Below, in pieces: positions 1 through 6,299 of a DNA stretch of 9,370 nucleotides. The notes under the pieces are model-generated. The model was not told where the DNA came from, made no database searches, and saw nothing but the letters and a program-made list of their open reading frames with translations. Within the stretch, counting starts at the first letter, position 1. Each line of letters begins with the position of its first letter. The stretch is from Pseudomonadota bacterium. GTDB taxonomy: Bacteria > Pseudomonadota > Alphaproteobacteria > Ferrovibrionales > Ferrovibrionaceae. The translations under genes and the position numbers were made by a program. The stretch is from positions 1-9,370 of the forward strand of contig JAEYTW010000754.1 in the NCBI GenBank assembly GCA_023433835.1, written 5' to 3'.

Positions 1-1
1 C

Positions 2-731
2 CTCTACGACAAGGCCTCGATCGATCACATCGACGTCGGCAACACCTCGGACCGCGCGGTTCGCCCCCGACCAGACCGAGCGGCTGACCCGCGCCCGCGC
101 CGACGACGACCGCTTCACCGCCCTCGACGGCCTGATCGAGGCGGCCTGCCAGCCCGACGTGCAACTGGCCGGCGGCGGCCGGCTGGTGATCGAACCCGGC
201 CGGACGCTCGCCGCCATCGACATCGATAGCGCCGATGCGGCCGCCCCGGACCGGCGCGCGCTGGTGCGCGCGGTCAACCGCCGGGCCATTCCCGAAATCG
301 CCTGGCAGTTGCGGCTGCGCGAGATCGCGGGCCTCGTGGTCATCGACTTCCTGAAAGATAGCGGCCGCGCCGATCCCAGCCTGATCGAAGGCCTGCGCCA
401 CGCGCTCGGCCCCGACCCGGCGACGATCAAGGTCGCCGCGCGCTTCTCCGAATTCGGTACGATCGAACTGACCCGCGAGCGGCGCACCCTTGCGCTGGCC
501 GAGCGCCATGCCGGCCCCGACGGCTTGCTCGCACGCCTGGCCCGCCGCGCGGTGGCCGAGGCCCGCCAGGGTCGCGGCCGGCCACTGGTGATGACCGTCG
601 GCCCCGATCTCGCCGCCCGGCTCGACGAGGCCACGATGGCCCGCTGGGCCGCCGCGCTGGGCTGTCCGGTCAGCGTTCGGGCCGACGCGGCGTTGCGCGA
701 CGACCGGTTCAACGTGAGCGCCGCGCGATGA
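2..731 (+). CDS. RNase E/G-family protein, 5'-truncated by window edge, apparent frameshift
   Basis: This is the C-terminal part of a short ribonuclease E/G-type protein, the S1-less form (about 350 aa) often found just before yacG in alphaproteobacteria. The glycine-rich GGGRLVIEP segment, the AIDID motif and the LVVIDF motif match the RNase E/G catalytic DNase I-like region. The Asp residues of AIDID (codon 219-221) and VVIDF (codon 345-347) correspond to the two metal-binding aspartates of the family, so the active site looks intact. No zinc-link CPxC motif is present. Positions 159-731 are open from a GTG, but coding signal continues upstream: 63-158 encodes family-like sequence in the same frame (PDQTERLTRARADDD...). 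Positions 2-58 look coding only in the other frame (LYDKASIDHIDVGN, codons nearly all ending in G or C). The true gene therefore probably starts left of the window and carries a one-base shift near 59-68. Its stop overlaps yacG. The family call is confident; whether the gene is functional is not. Confidence 0.78.
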   Translation, partial: STTRPRSITSTSATPRTARFAPDQTERLTRARADDDRFTALDGLIEAACQPDVQLAGGGRLVIEPGRTLAAIDIDSADAAAPDRRALVRAVNRRAIPEIAWQLRLREIAGLVVIDFLKDSGRADPSLIEGLRHALGPDPATIKVAARFSEFGTIELTRERRTLALAERHAGPDGLLARLARRAVAEARQGRGRPLVMTVGPDLAARLDEATMARWAAALGCPVSVRADAALRDDRFNVSAAR

Positions 732-907
732 GCAAGCCCTGCCCGATCTGCGGCCGCCCGTCGGCCGACGATTTCAAGCCGTTCTGCTCGCGCCGCTGCA
801 AGACGGTCGACCTGAACCGCTGGCTATCGGAAGGCTATCGCATCCCGGTGGCCGACCAGTGGGACGAAGACGCGGAAACCCCGCCCGCGCCGCAGCGGCC
901 AAACTGA
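728..907 (+). CDS. yacG: YacG-family zinc-binding protein (DNA gyrase inhibitor family)
   Basis: A 59-aa protein of the YacG (DUF329) family. In E. coli YacG binds zinc and inhibits DNA gyrase by contacting GyrB; that role is carried over from the family, not shown here. The four zinc-ligand cysteines are visible at residues 5, 8, 20 and 24 (C-x2-C-x11-C-x3-C). They are followed by the family's conserved stretch CKTVDLNRWLSEGYRIP. The C-terminal tail is acidic, then proline-rich, and about the usual length. The ATG at 728-730 overlaps the TGA of the RNase E/G-type gene in an ATGA, so the two are translationally coupled and probably cotranscribed. The neighbour pair is typical of alphaproteobacteria and supports the assignment. 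The gene is too short for many ORF finders. Confidence 0.92.
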   Translation: MSKPCPICGRPSADDFKPFCSRRCKTVDLNRWLSEGYRIPVADQWDEDAETPPAPQRPN

Positions 908-987
908 TCCCGGTCAAACATTCTGAGCCAGGCCAGCGCCTTACACAGCGCTGCGGGGCAAATTGCGCCCTTGTCCTAAAAATCCCG

Positions 988-1018
988 TTGTGGTTGATAA
1001 TTTAGACGGTAGTATAGA
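988..1018 (+). promoter_or_regulatory. Candidate promoter for the patatin operon
   Basis: Within the AT-rich patch, TTGTGG (988-993) is followed after 16 bp by TAGTAT (1010-1015), or after 19 bp by TATAGA (1013-1018). These resemble sigma-70 -35 and -10 boxes imperfectly. It is the best promoter-like sequence in the leader and would give a 5' leader of roughly 175 nt before the patatin gene. A transcript reading through from yacG is the alternative. Confidence 0.3.
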
Positions 1019-1123
1019 TTTCCAATTCTCGGATTGCTGAGCGCGGGTAGCTCGGCCGCAAGCATTAGCTGCATTTTCCTGACAACCGCCTGAGTAACGC
1101 GGCAGACCTCACAAGACGACAAC

Positions 1124-1163
1124 CCGCCGCAGACTCTGGTTGCAGGCGGTGCAATTGGCCGCC
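1124..1163 (+). promoter_or_regulatory. Two mutually exclusive hairpins in the patatin leader
   Basis: GGCGG at 1145-1149 can pair with CCGCC upstream at 1124-1128, extended by GCA (1129-1131) with TGC (1141-1143) across a bulged A. It can also pair with CCGCC downstream at 1159-1163, with a 9-nt loop. The two pairings exclude each other and lie 20-60 nt before the ribosome binding site. Short GC stems are common in GC-rich DNA, and neither hairpin covers the Shine-Dalgarno sequence directly, so a regulatory role is only possible. Confidence 0.2.
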
Positions 1164-1183
1164 ACAGCCATCCGGCTATTCAA

Positions 1184-1191
1184 GGGGGGAG
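1184..1191 (+). promoter_or_regulatory. Ribosome binding site that fixes the patatin start
   Basis: The sequence AAGGGGGGAG ends at 1191. It is followed by TTG (1192), GTG (1195), ATG (1198) and GTG (1201), all in frame. The GGAG core (1188-1191) would abut the TTG with no spacer and leaves 3 nt before the GTG at 1195. It leaves 6 nt before the ATG at 1198, which is why that ATG is preferred as start. Confidence 0.75.
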
Positions 1192-1197
1192 TTGGTG

Positions 1198-3306
1198 ATG
1201 GTGGACAAGACATTCCATCTCGGCCTGACCATGGCCGGGGCGATCTCAGCCGGCGCCTATACCGCCGGCGTCTTCGATTTCCTGATGGAAGCGCTGGAAG
1301 CGTGGGAGGCCGAAAAGCGCAAGCTGCGCGCGGCCGATCCGACCCAAGCGGAGGCCGAATGGCGCATCCCCTCCCACAACGTGGTGATCCCGGTGATGAG
1401 CGGAGCGTCCGCCGGCAGCATTACCGGCGCCCTGGGGCTCGTCGCACTCGCCGAGGCGCCGCCGGCCAATGGCAGCACCACCATCTATTCCTATCCGCAG
1501 GTCGGCAAGGTGATCTCGACCCTACCCCGGCTCTACCAAGCCTGGGTGGAGATGCCCTGCTTCGTTTCGGAAAACCAGGGCCCTGATCTGCTGGGTACCA
1601 CCGATCTCGACCCGCTGGCCCAGCCGTTGGGCCCCGACGGCAAGGTGCCGGCGACCGTGCCGGTCAATGCCGCGCTCGACGTCACGCTGCTCGGCAAGAT
1701 CGTCGAGCGGTCGCTGCTCGGGATCACTCAGATTGGACCGGCGCGCCCGTATCTCGCCGAAGATCTGCATCTGTTCCTGACGCATACCAACCTGCGCGGC
1801 GTGCCCTATCGCATCGGCTTCACCGCCGCCGCGGGCGGCGCGCCACAAGGTTACGACATGCTCTGCCATGCCGATCGGGTGCATTACCTGATGCGGGGGA
1901 TAGGCAATGCGGCCTTCAACAGCCCTTGGGCCACACCCGATCCGGCACGCCCCCTCCATGTCGCAACCCTGCCGGCGCTGGCGAAGATCGAAGGCGAATG
2001 GGGAGGGTTCGCCACCGCGGCACTGGCGACCGGCGCCTTCCCGGTCGGCCTGCAGGCACGGGCGGTCGACGATACGACCTATCAGGAATATACGACACGC
2101 CAATGGCCGCTCGCCTCGCTTCATCCGCCTGCGAACACACCGGCGCAATTCACCCTGACCCCGAGCTTTCCCCCGATGTCGGCCCCCGACCAGGCCGCGT
2201 GCTATGCCGCGGTCGATGGCGGGGTTATCGACAACGAACCTTTCCAACTGGCGCGCTGGACCCTGATGAAAACCCCCGGGGTGCGAAACGAGCCCAACGC
2301 ATCCTTGGTTGATCGCGCCGTCGTGATGATCGATCCGTTTCCCGAGCCGCCGGACTACGATCTCGACGACAAGCCGCGCATCGATCTCGGCACTGTGGTC
2401 AAACGGCTGTTCCCTGCCCTGAAGGATCAGGCCCGGTTCAAGCCCGACGATCTCGCAGCGGCACTCGATGACGACATCAACAGCCGCTTCCTGATCTCGC
2501 CGCGGCGGCGCGTCGCCCCCGGCGCCGCGCTCGAACCCTATGGCATCGCCTGCGGGCTGTTGGGCGGGTTCGGCGGCTTCCTCAGCGAGGAGTTTCGCGC
2601 CCACGACTATCAACTCGGCCGGCTCAATTGCTATCTCTTCCTGCGCGACACCTTCGCCTTGCCCCTTACCAACGGCGTGCTGGCTCAAGGTTACAAGTCG
2701 GTACCGACCGGCAGCTTCCAGGGCACGCCCACGGCAGCGGGCATCGCGACCTGCCAGATCATTCCCCTCCTCGGCAGCGCGGCGACAATGCCGGAACCGC
2801 CGGTCTGGCCGCGCGTCACGACCGATGAGGTCGACCGACTGATCGGCCGCGCCAGGCATCGCGTGGAGGTCGTCGCCAAAAGCCTCGTCGTGGCCAGCAC
2901 GTCGTCGCGCCTGCTGCGCGGCGCGCTGCGGATATTCTGGCCGTTGCTCGAAACCCGGTTCGGAAGCTTTTTGCGATCGACGATCCTCAAGGAACTATGG
3001 CTGCGCGACCAGATCGCGCCGCCGGCCGGCGTTCCCAATACCGACGTTCATCGCAAGGTCATGGCCGCCCTGGCCGATCCCGCCTACGACCAGCGCACCG
3101 TCGGCGGCATCGCCCGACAATACAAGCTTACCCCCGCCGAGATCGTCGCGGCCATCGGCGAGCGGCGGGCCGAGATCTGGCCCGGCGACTGGCGGCCCGA
3201 TCAGCCCTGCACGCTGCGGGAGCGCGCACCGGGCTGGATCCGCTCGTTGCCGGTGTTCAGGCAGCTCTACCAGAGCTTGATATCCGCCCCCCCGGTGATC
3301 GATTGA
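1198..3306 (+). CDS. Large patatin-like phospholipase with C-terminal extension
   Basis: A 702-aa patatin-fold protein, predicted to act as a Ser-Asp lipid acyl hydrolase on membrane phospholipids. The nucleophile elbow is GASAG with Ser71; the catalytic Asp is in the DGG motif at Asp340, followed by VIDNEPF. The 269-residue separation is longer than in small patatins, so the core carries large insertions. The N-terminal oxyanion loop, normally GGGxRGAY, reads GAISAGAY (residues 14-21). I recall AGA-SAGAYTAGV loops as typical of a large bacterial patatin subgroup, as is the later GFGGFL-EEFRAHDYQLGR-NC stretch (residues 457-478), so this is probably a subgroup trait rather than decay. The C-terminal part has a basic, hydrophobic stretch (about 571-604) that could contact membrane and a helix-turn-helix-like segment (about 630-655). 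There is no signal peptide, so it should be cytoplasmic. ATG 1198 fits the ribosome binding site best. It forms an operon with the membrane protein 13 bp downstream. The biological role is unknown. Confidence 0.88.
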   Translation: MVDKTFHLGLTMAGAISAGAYTAGVFDFLMEALEAWEAEKRKLRAADPTQAEAEWRIPSHNVVIPVMSGASAGSITGALGLVALAEAPPANGSTTIYSYPQVGKVISTLPRLYQAWVEMPCFVSENQGPDLLGTTDLDPLAQPLGPDGKVPATVPVNAALDVTLLGKIVERSLLGITQIGPARPYLAEDLHLFLTHTNLRGVPYRIGFTAAAGGAPQGYDMLCHADRVHYLMRGIGNAAFNSPWATPDPARPLHVATLPALAKIEGEWGGFATAALATGAFPVGLQARAVDDTTYQEYTTRQWPLASLHPPANTPAQFTLTPSFPPMSAPDQAACYAAVDGGVIDNEPFQLARWTLMKTPGVRNEPNASLVDRAVVMIDPFPEPPDYDLDDKPRIDLGTVVKRLFPALKDQARFKPDDLAAALDDDINSRFLISPRRRVAPGAALEPYGIACGLLGGFGGFLSEEFRAHDYQLGRLNCYLFLRDTFALPLTNGVLAQGYKSVPTGSFQGTPTAAGIATCQIIPLLGSAATMPEPPVWPRVTTDEVDRLIGRARHRVEVVAKSLVVASTSSRLLRGALRIFWPLLETRFGSFLRSTILKELWLRDQIAPPAGVPNTDVHRKVMAALADPAYDQRTVGGIARQYKLTPAEIVAAIGERRAEIWPGDWRPDQPCTLRERAPGWIRSLPVFRQLYQSLISAPPVID

Positions 3307-3319
3307 TCAGGAGGCAGTC

Positions 3320-4375
3320 ATGACCATCGGCACGATCCTCGGCATTCTCATCGGCCTCGCTTTCCTCTATCTCGTCCTGAGCCTGCTCGCCTCGATGTTG
3401 CAGGAACTTGCTGCAGGCGCCTGGAACACGCGCGGCCGTGGCCTGCAGCAGTCCATCGCCCAACTGTTCGACGATCCGGAAATGCTCGGCTTCGCGCGAC
3501 GCGTCTACGGCCATCCGCTCGTCGCCGGACTGGTGCCTCCGGGCATAAGCTGGTTCGAGAGCAGCGTCATGGCGCGCCTGCTGTTGCCGTTCTTTTCCAA
3601 GCGCCTGCCGTCCTATATCCCCAAGGAGACCTTTGCCGATGTCGTCATCGATCTGCTGCGAACCGGAAAGGCATTTGAAACCGGCCTGATGCAGCCCGCA
3701 TTGGCCGCTCTGTGGCGGGATTCCGGCAAGGATTTCGACAAGTTCCGCGACAAGTTGATGGCGTGGTACGGTGTTGGCACCGATCGCCAGACGGGGCGCT
3801 ACAAGCGCAAGACCCAACGCTGGCTGTTCTTCTACGGCCTTGTCATCGCCATCGCGCTCAATGCCGACACGCTGCTTGTCGCGCGGGGTTTGATGATCGA
3901 TGGCCGAGCGGCGCAAGCCGCCGACAAAATTACGGCCCTGCTCGAAGTAAAGCCTCAACTCTTTTCCATCATCACTCCTCAATCATCGGCGGAACAATCC
4001 GCGGCCGACGCCAGCAGGAAGCAGGTCAAGGATCTGGTCGCCAGCCTGACGGATGTCGGCCTGCCCATTGGCTGGGGTACCAGCGACGGGTGCGCGATTG
4101 GAAAAGCGGTCGTCAAATCGATCGACCGCCTCGTGCCATTTGACCTTGGCGTGCCCTGCACGTCGGAAAAGCCGACCTGCGAAGCGCAGAAGCCAGCCGA
4201 GACGTCGACGACCTGCGACCAGCCCATCATCGTCGGCGCCGCGTCGTGGGTCGGCTGGCTCCTGACCGCGTTGGCCGTCTCGCTCGGTGCCCAATTCTGG
4301 TTCGAGACGCTGGGTCAGCTGATCAAGCTGCGCTCCTCAGGCAAGCCGGCCCCGCAGACGCCGCAACCGAACTGA
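3320..4375 (+). CDS. Uncharacterised three-pass membrane protein, partner of the patatin
   Basis: A 351-aa protein of unknown function. Three hydrophobic segments are visible at about residues 5-27, 168-184 and 309-328. Arg/Lys clusters after the first (NTRGRG) and before the second (RYKRKTQR), and after the third (KLRSSGK), suggest an N-out topology. That gives a cytoplasmic domain (about 30-167), a periplasmic domain (about 185-308) and a short cytoplasmic tail. The cytoplasmic part contains PSYIPKETFADVVIDLL, which resembles a motif I recall from a widespread uncharacterised membrane family (PSYIP-x-TFA). The periplasmic part has four cysteines (258, 280, 287, 299), enough for two disulfides. 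AGGAGG (3309-3314) lies 5 nt before the ATG, and the gene starts 13 bp after the patatin stop, so the two should be cotranscribed. It may anchor, sense for, or restrain the patatin; this is inference. Some codons end in A or T more often than in flanking genes (for example 3930-4010). Confidence 0.85.
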   Translation: MTIGTILGILIGLAFLYLVLSLLASMLQELAAGAWNTRGRGLQQSIAQLFDDPEMLGFARRVYGHPLVAGLVPPGISWFESSVMARLLLPFFSKRLPSYIPKETFADVVIDLLRTGKAFETGLMQPALAALWRDSGKDFDKFRDKLMAWYGVGTDRQTGRYKRKTQRWLFFYGLVIAIALNADTLLVARGLMIDGRAAQAADKITALLEVKPQLFSIITPQSSAEQSAADASRKQVKDLVASLTDVGLPIGWGTSDGCAIGKAVVKSIDRLVPFDLGVPCTSEKPTCEAQKPAETSTTCDQPIIVGAASWVGWLLTALAVSLGAQFWFETLGQLIKLRSSGKPAPQTPQPN

Positions 4376-4378
4376 CGT

Positions 4379-6148
4379 TCAGCCAAAGGCCGAACGGTCG
4401 ATCGCCGGCGCCGCGCCGTCGGCGTGGAACAGCACGGCGATGCGGCGGGCGCGGTCGGCCGCGGGCAGCGCGATGGTCAGGCGCACGACGCCGGTGTTGG
4501 CTTCCTCCGGCGGGTTCGTCGGTACCGGCTCGATGGCGAAGCTCGCCCCCGGCGTCAGGATCTCGGCCCGTAATTGGCGGCCCTCCTGGACCAGCAGGGC
4601 CTTGTTGCCCTCGACGGTGATCGCGGCGCGGCTGTGGATGGTCCAGACCACCGGCCGCCCCTCGGCGGCGCCGATCCGGTCGTCGACCAGCAAGGCCTGG
4701 TCGGGCAGCAGCGCGATCTCGCGCAGGATGCTGCCTTCGGGCCGGCCCCAGGCGGCCGAGAGATCGATGCGCGCCCGCCGGTCGCCAATCACGGTCAGCG
4801 GCGCATGGGCGTCGGGGCGCTGGTTTTCAGCCCCGAAGGCCAGGGTGTTCTGGCCGCGCGTCGCCTTGCGGTAATAGCCCCAGCGCTTGTCGGTGCCGAA
4901 ATAGCCCGGCAGCGCGTAGTCGTCGGGGCCGAGTTCGACCGCCCAGCGCTGGCCCAGCGCGTCGAGGACGAAGCTACCGAGATCGAGATCGGCATGATTG
5001 ACCCGGTTGTCGCGGCCCTTGGCGGCAACGAACCAGGCCGCCGGATCGGTCCAGGACGAGCGGAAGCAGGCCACGTCGATCGCCTGAAAATGCCTGGCCA
5101 GCGGCAGGTCGAATTTCGTCGGGTCGAAATGGCCGTGCGCGCCGGCGACGAGATCGAGGGCCTGGAAGGCGCGCAGGCGGGTGGCCAGCGCCATCGACGT
5201 ATCGACCGGCCGGTTGAAGCGGCGGCCGAGCCAGCCCAGGCCGCCATAACCGACATCCTCCGGCCCGTCGCCGTAGTTGAAGGCAAGGCCCGTCGGCCCG
5301 CGCACATGCAGGATATAATCGCCGGTGACGCCGAAGCCGGGGCTGTCGGCCAGGCCCTGGGCGAGGCCGACGCTTTCCAGCGCCCAGACCATCAGGGTCG
5401 AATAGCGCGTGCCGTAGGCCCAGTAACCGGCCCCCTCCGGGTAGCCGCCATCCGGGGCGTAGGATGAAAATCCGCTGCGGCTCGAGGCGATCGCGGCGTC
5501 GAGCACCGCATCGGCCAACGCCTGGTGGCGCGCGCGGACCACGAGGCTTGCGACGGTCAGCCCGCCGTTGCAGACCAGGTTCCAGTTATGCGTCGCCTTG
5601 GTCCAGTAGACCCCGGCGCGGTGGGCCGCCAAGCCGGGCTCCAGCGCCTTGGATACCAGCGCCGCAACCAGCTTGTCGCGCAGGGCCGGTTGCATCATCG
5701 GGCCGAGCCAGCCGATCGAGAGCGCGACCGCGGTGGCCATCTCGGCGATGTCGAGGAACTGGACCGGGCCCCAATCCTCCCAGCCGGCGACCGTCTCCAG
5801 ATCGACGGCCAGCCGCGCCGCGACCGCCTCGTCCCGGTCCAGCCGGGCGATCAGCCCGAGCACCAGCGCGCGTTCGAGCATCAGCCGGCTGGAGGGCAGC
5901 AGCACGTTGCGCCCGGGCTCGAACTCGCGGACGATGGGTTTCTTGGTCAACGTCTCCTGCGCCCGGCGGCGCAGGCGGTCGATGGCCGAACGGACATCCT
6001 TGTCCCCCGACTGCCGCAAGCCTTCGATGGTGGCATCGTCCAGCGCCAGCGGCGGGATCGAGGGTTCGGGGGCGGCCGCCCCGGCGGCGAGAACCTGGCC
6101 GGCCCACAACAGGGGCACGGCGCCGAGCAGGGTGCGGCGGGACAGCAT
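4379..6148 (-). CDS. Heparinase II/III-like polysaccharide lyase, Tat-exported
   Basis: A 589-aa protein of the heparinase II/III family, whose members cleave uronic-acid-containing polysaccharides or oligosaccharides (heparin, heparan, alginate) by beta-elimination. The substrate cannot be told from sequence. The N-terminus MLSRRTLLGAVPLLWAG is a twin-arginine signal (SRRTLL), with likely cleavage near VLAAGAAAP, so the enzyme should act in the periplasm or outside. The helical toroid domain spans about residues 40-330 and includes HNWN (187-190) and DGGYPEGAGYWAYG (233-246), which carries the family's conserved Tyr region. The beta-sandwich domain runs from about 355 to the end, with NHADLDLGSF (384-393; His385) matching the family's H-x-D-x-GSF motif. 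The frame stays open upstream to a TTG at 6235 inside a palindrome, but the Tat signal and a GAGG 7 nt upstream favour ATG at 6148. It is divergent from the hydroxyproline genes and convergent, 3 bp apart, with the membrane protein gene. Confidence 0.87.
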   Translation of the reverse strand: MLSRRTLLGAVPLLWAGQVLAAGAAAPEPSIPPLALDDATIEGLRQSGDKDVRSAIDRLRRRAQETLTKKPIVREFEPGRNVLLPSSRLMLERALVLGLIARLDRDEAVAARLAVDLETVAGWEDWGPVQFLDIAEMATAVALSIGWLGPMMQPALRDKLVAALVSKALEPGLAAHRAGVYWTKATHNWNLVCNGGLTVASLVVRARHQALADAVLDAAIASSRSGFSSYAPDGGYPEGAGYWAYGTRYSTLMVWALESVGLAQGLADSPGFGVTGDYILHVRGPTGLAFNYGDGPEDVGYGGLGWLGRRFNRPVDTSMALATRLRAFQALDLVAGAHGHFDPTKFDLPLARHFQAIDVACFRSSWTDPAAWFVAAKGRDNRVNHADLDLGSFVLDALGQRWAVELGPDDYALPGYFGTDKRWGYYRKATRGQNTLAFGAENQRPDAHAPLTVIGDRRARIDLSAAWGRPEGSILREIALLPDQALLVDDRIGAAEGRPVVWTIHSRAAITVEGNKALLVQEGRQLRAEILTPGASFAIEPVPTNPPEEANTGVVRLTIALPAADRARRIAVLFHADGAAPAIDRSAFG

Positions 6149-6225
6149 GAACGGACCTCGAACCGGTTGTACGCGGCCCCACCTTACCCGCGCCGACGGC
6201 GACTGCACATGAACGATTTTTAAGA

Positions 6226-6242
6226 TTGGATACAATATCCAA
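6226..6242. promoter_or_regulatory. 17-bp palindromic operator candidate
   Basis: TTGGATA (6226-6232) and TATCCAA (6236-6242) form a perfect 7-bp inverted repeat around CAA. This is the size and symmetry expected for a dimeric helix-turn-helix repressor, such as the GntR-family regulators (for example HypR in Sinorhizobium) that control hydroxyproline genes. It covers the -35 box and much of the spacer of the + strand promoter candidate, so binding there would repress. It is placed to affect the divergent lyase as well. The identity of the regulator is inference; no regulator gene lies in the window. Confidence 0.6.
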
Positions 6243-6254
6243 ATAGGCTATAAC
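6226..6254 (+). promoter_or_regulatory. Candidate promoter of the hydroxyproline operon
   Basis: TATAAC (6249-6254) matches five of six bases of the sigma-70 -10 consensus. Exactly 17 bp upstream is TTGGAT (6226-6231), which matches the -35 consensus in its first three bases. The weak -35 lies inside the palindrome. The predicted transcript would begin about 40 nt before the ATG at 6300. Confidence 0.5.
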
Positions 6255-6299
6255 AGCGGCAACCCAGGCCCCCACGGCCCGGCCAACGGAGGATGACCG

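Larger units (their letters stand above)
908..1197. other. Non-coding leader between yacG and the patatin cassette
   Basis: No convincing gene lies in these 290 bp. An open frame from 1140 reads through the patatin gene in another frame and is a shadow. The stretch 960-1035 is clearly richer in A/T than anything nearby. Just after yacG there is a 6-bp hairpin (CAGCGC 934-939 with GCGCTG 948-953) and a 4-bp GGGC/GCCC stem (956-959 with 967-970). The second is followed by only a short T-poor run, so this is at best a weak terminator for the yacG transcript. A candidate promoter, two competing hairpins and a strong ribosome binding site follow and are listed separately. No tRNA, attachment site or direct repeat was recognised. 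Confidence 0.7.
6149..6299. promoter_or_regulatory. Divergent control region between lyase and hydroxyproline operon
   Basis: These 151 bp hold no gene. The part from about 6210 to 6255 is AT-rich in contrast to its surroundings and contains the palindrome and the promoter listed separately. On the + strand a strong ribosome binding site (GGAGG 6288-6292, 7 nt spacing) precedes the ATG at 6300. On the - strand only a modest GAGG precedes the lyase start, and I see no clear promoter boxes for it. Confidence 0.75.

Noticed and set aside
934..973. Rho-independent terminator after yacG
   Set aside because: The stems are only 4-6 bp and are not followed by a T tract; noted in the leader entry but not called.
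1140..1586. Open frame of 148 codons beginning before the patatin start
   Set aside because: It overlaps the patatin gene in another frame, is Arg/Gly-rich, and no ribosome binding site fits its start.
1522..2859. Open frame of 445 codons on the - strand inside the patatin gene
   Set aside because: It is antisense to a gene with clear patatin motifs, is rich in Arg, Gly and Ala from reversed GC-rich codons, and has no recognisable domain or ribosome binding site.
4574..5467. Open frame of 297 codons on the + strand opposite the lyase
   Set aside because: It is a shadow of the heparinase II/III-like gene, with composition typical of an antisense frame and no domain.
6150..6168. T-loop-like GGTTCGAGG on the - strand, hinting at a tRNA
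   Set aside because: The flanking bases do not form a T-stem and no anticodon or acceptor stem is present. The stretch holds the lyase ribosome binding site.
6149..6235. N-terminal extension of the lyase to a TTG at 6235
   Set aside because: The start would lie inside the palindrome, and the added 29 residues would bury the twin-arginine signal peptide.
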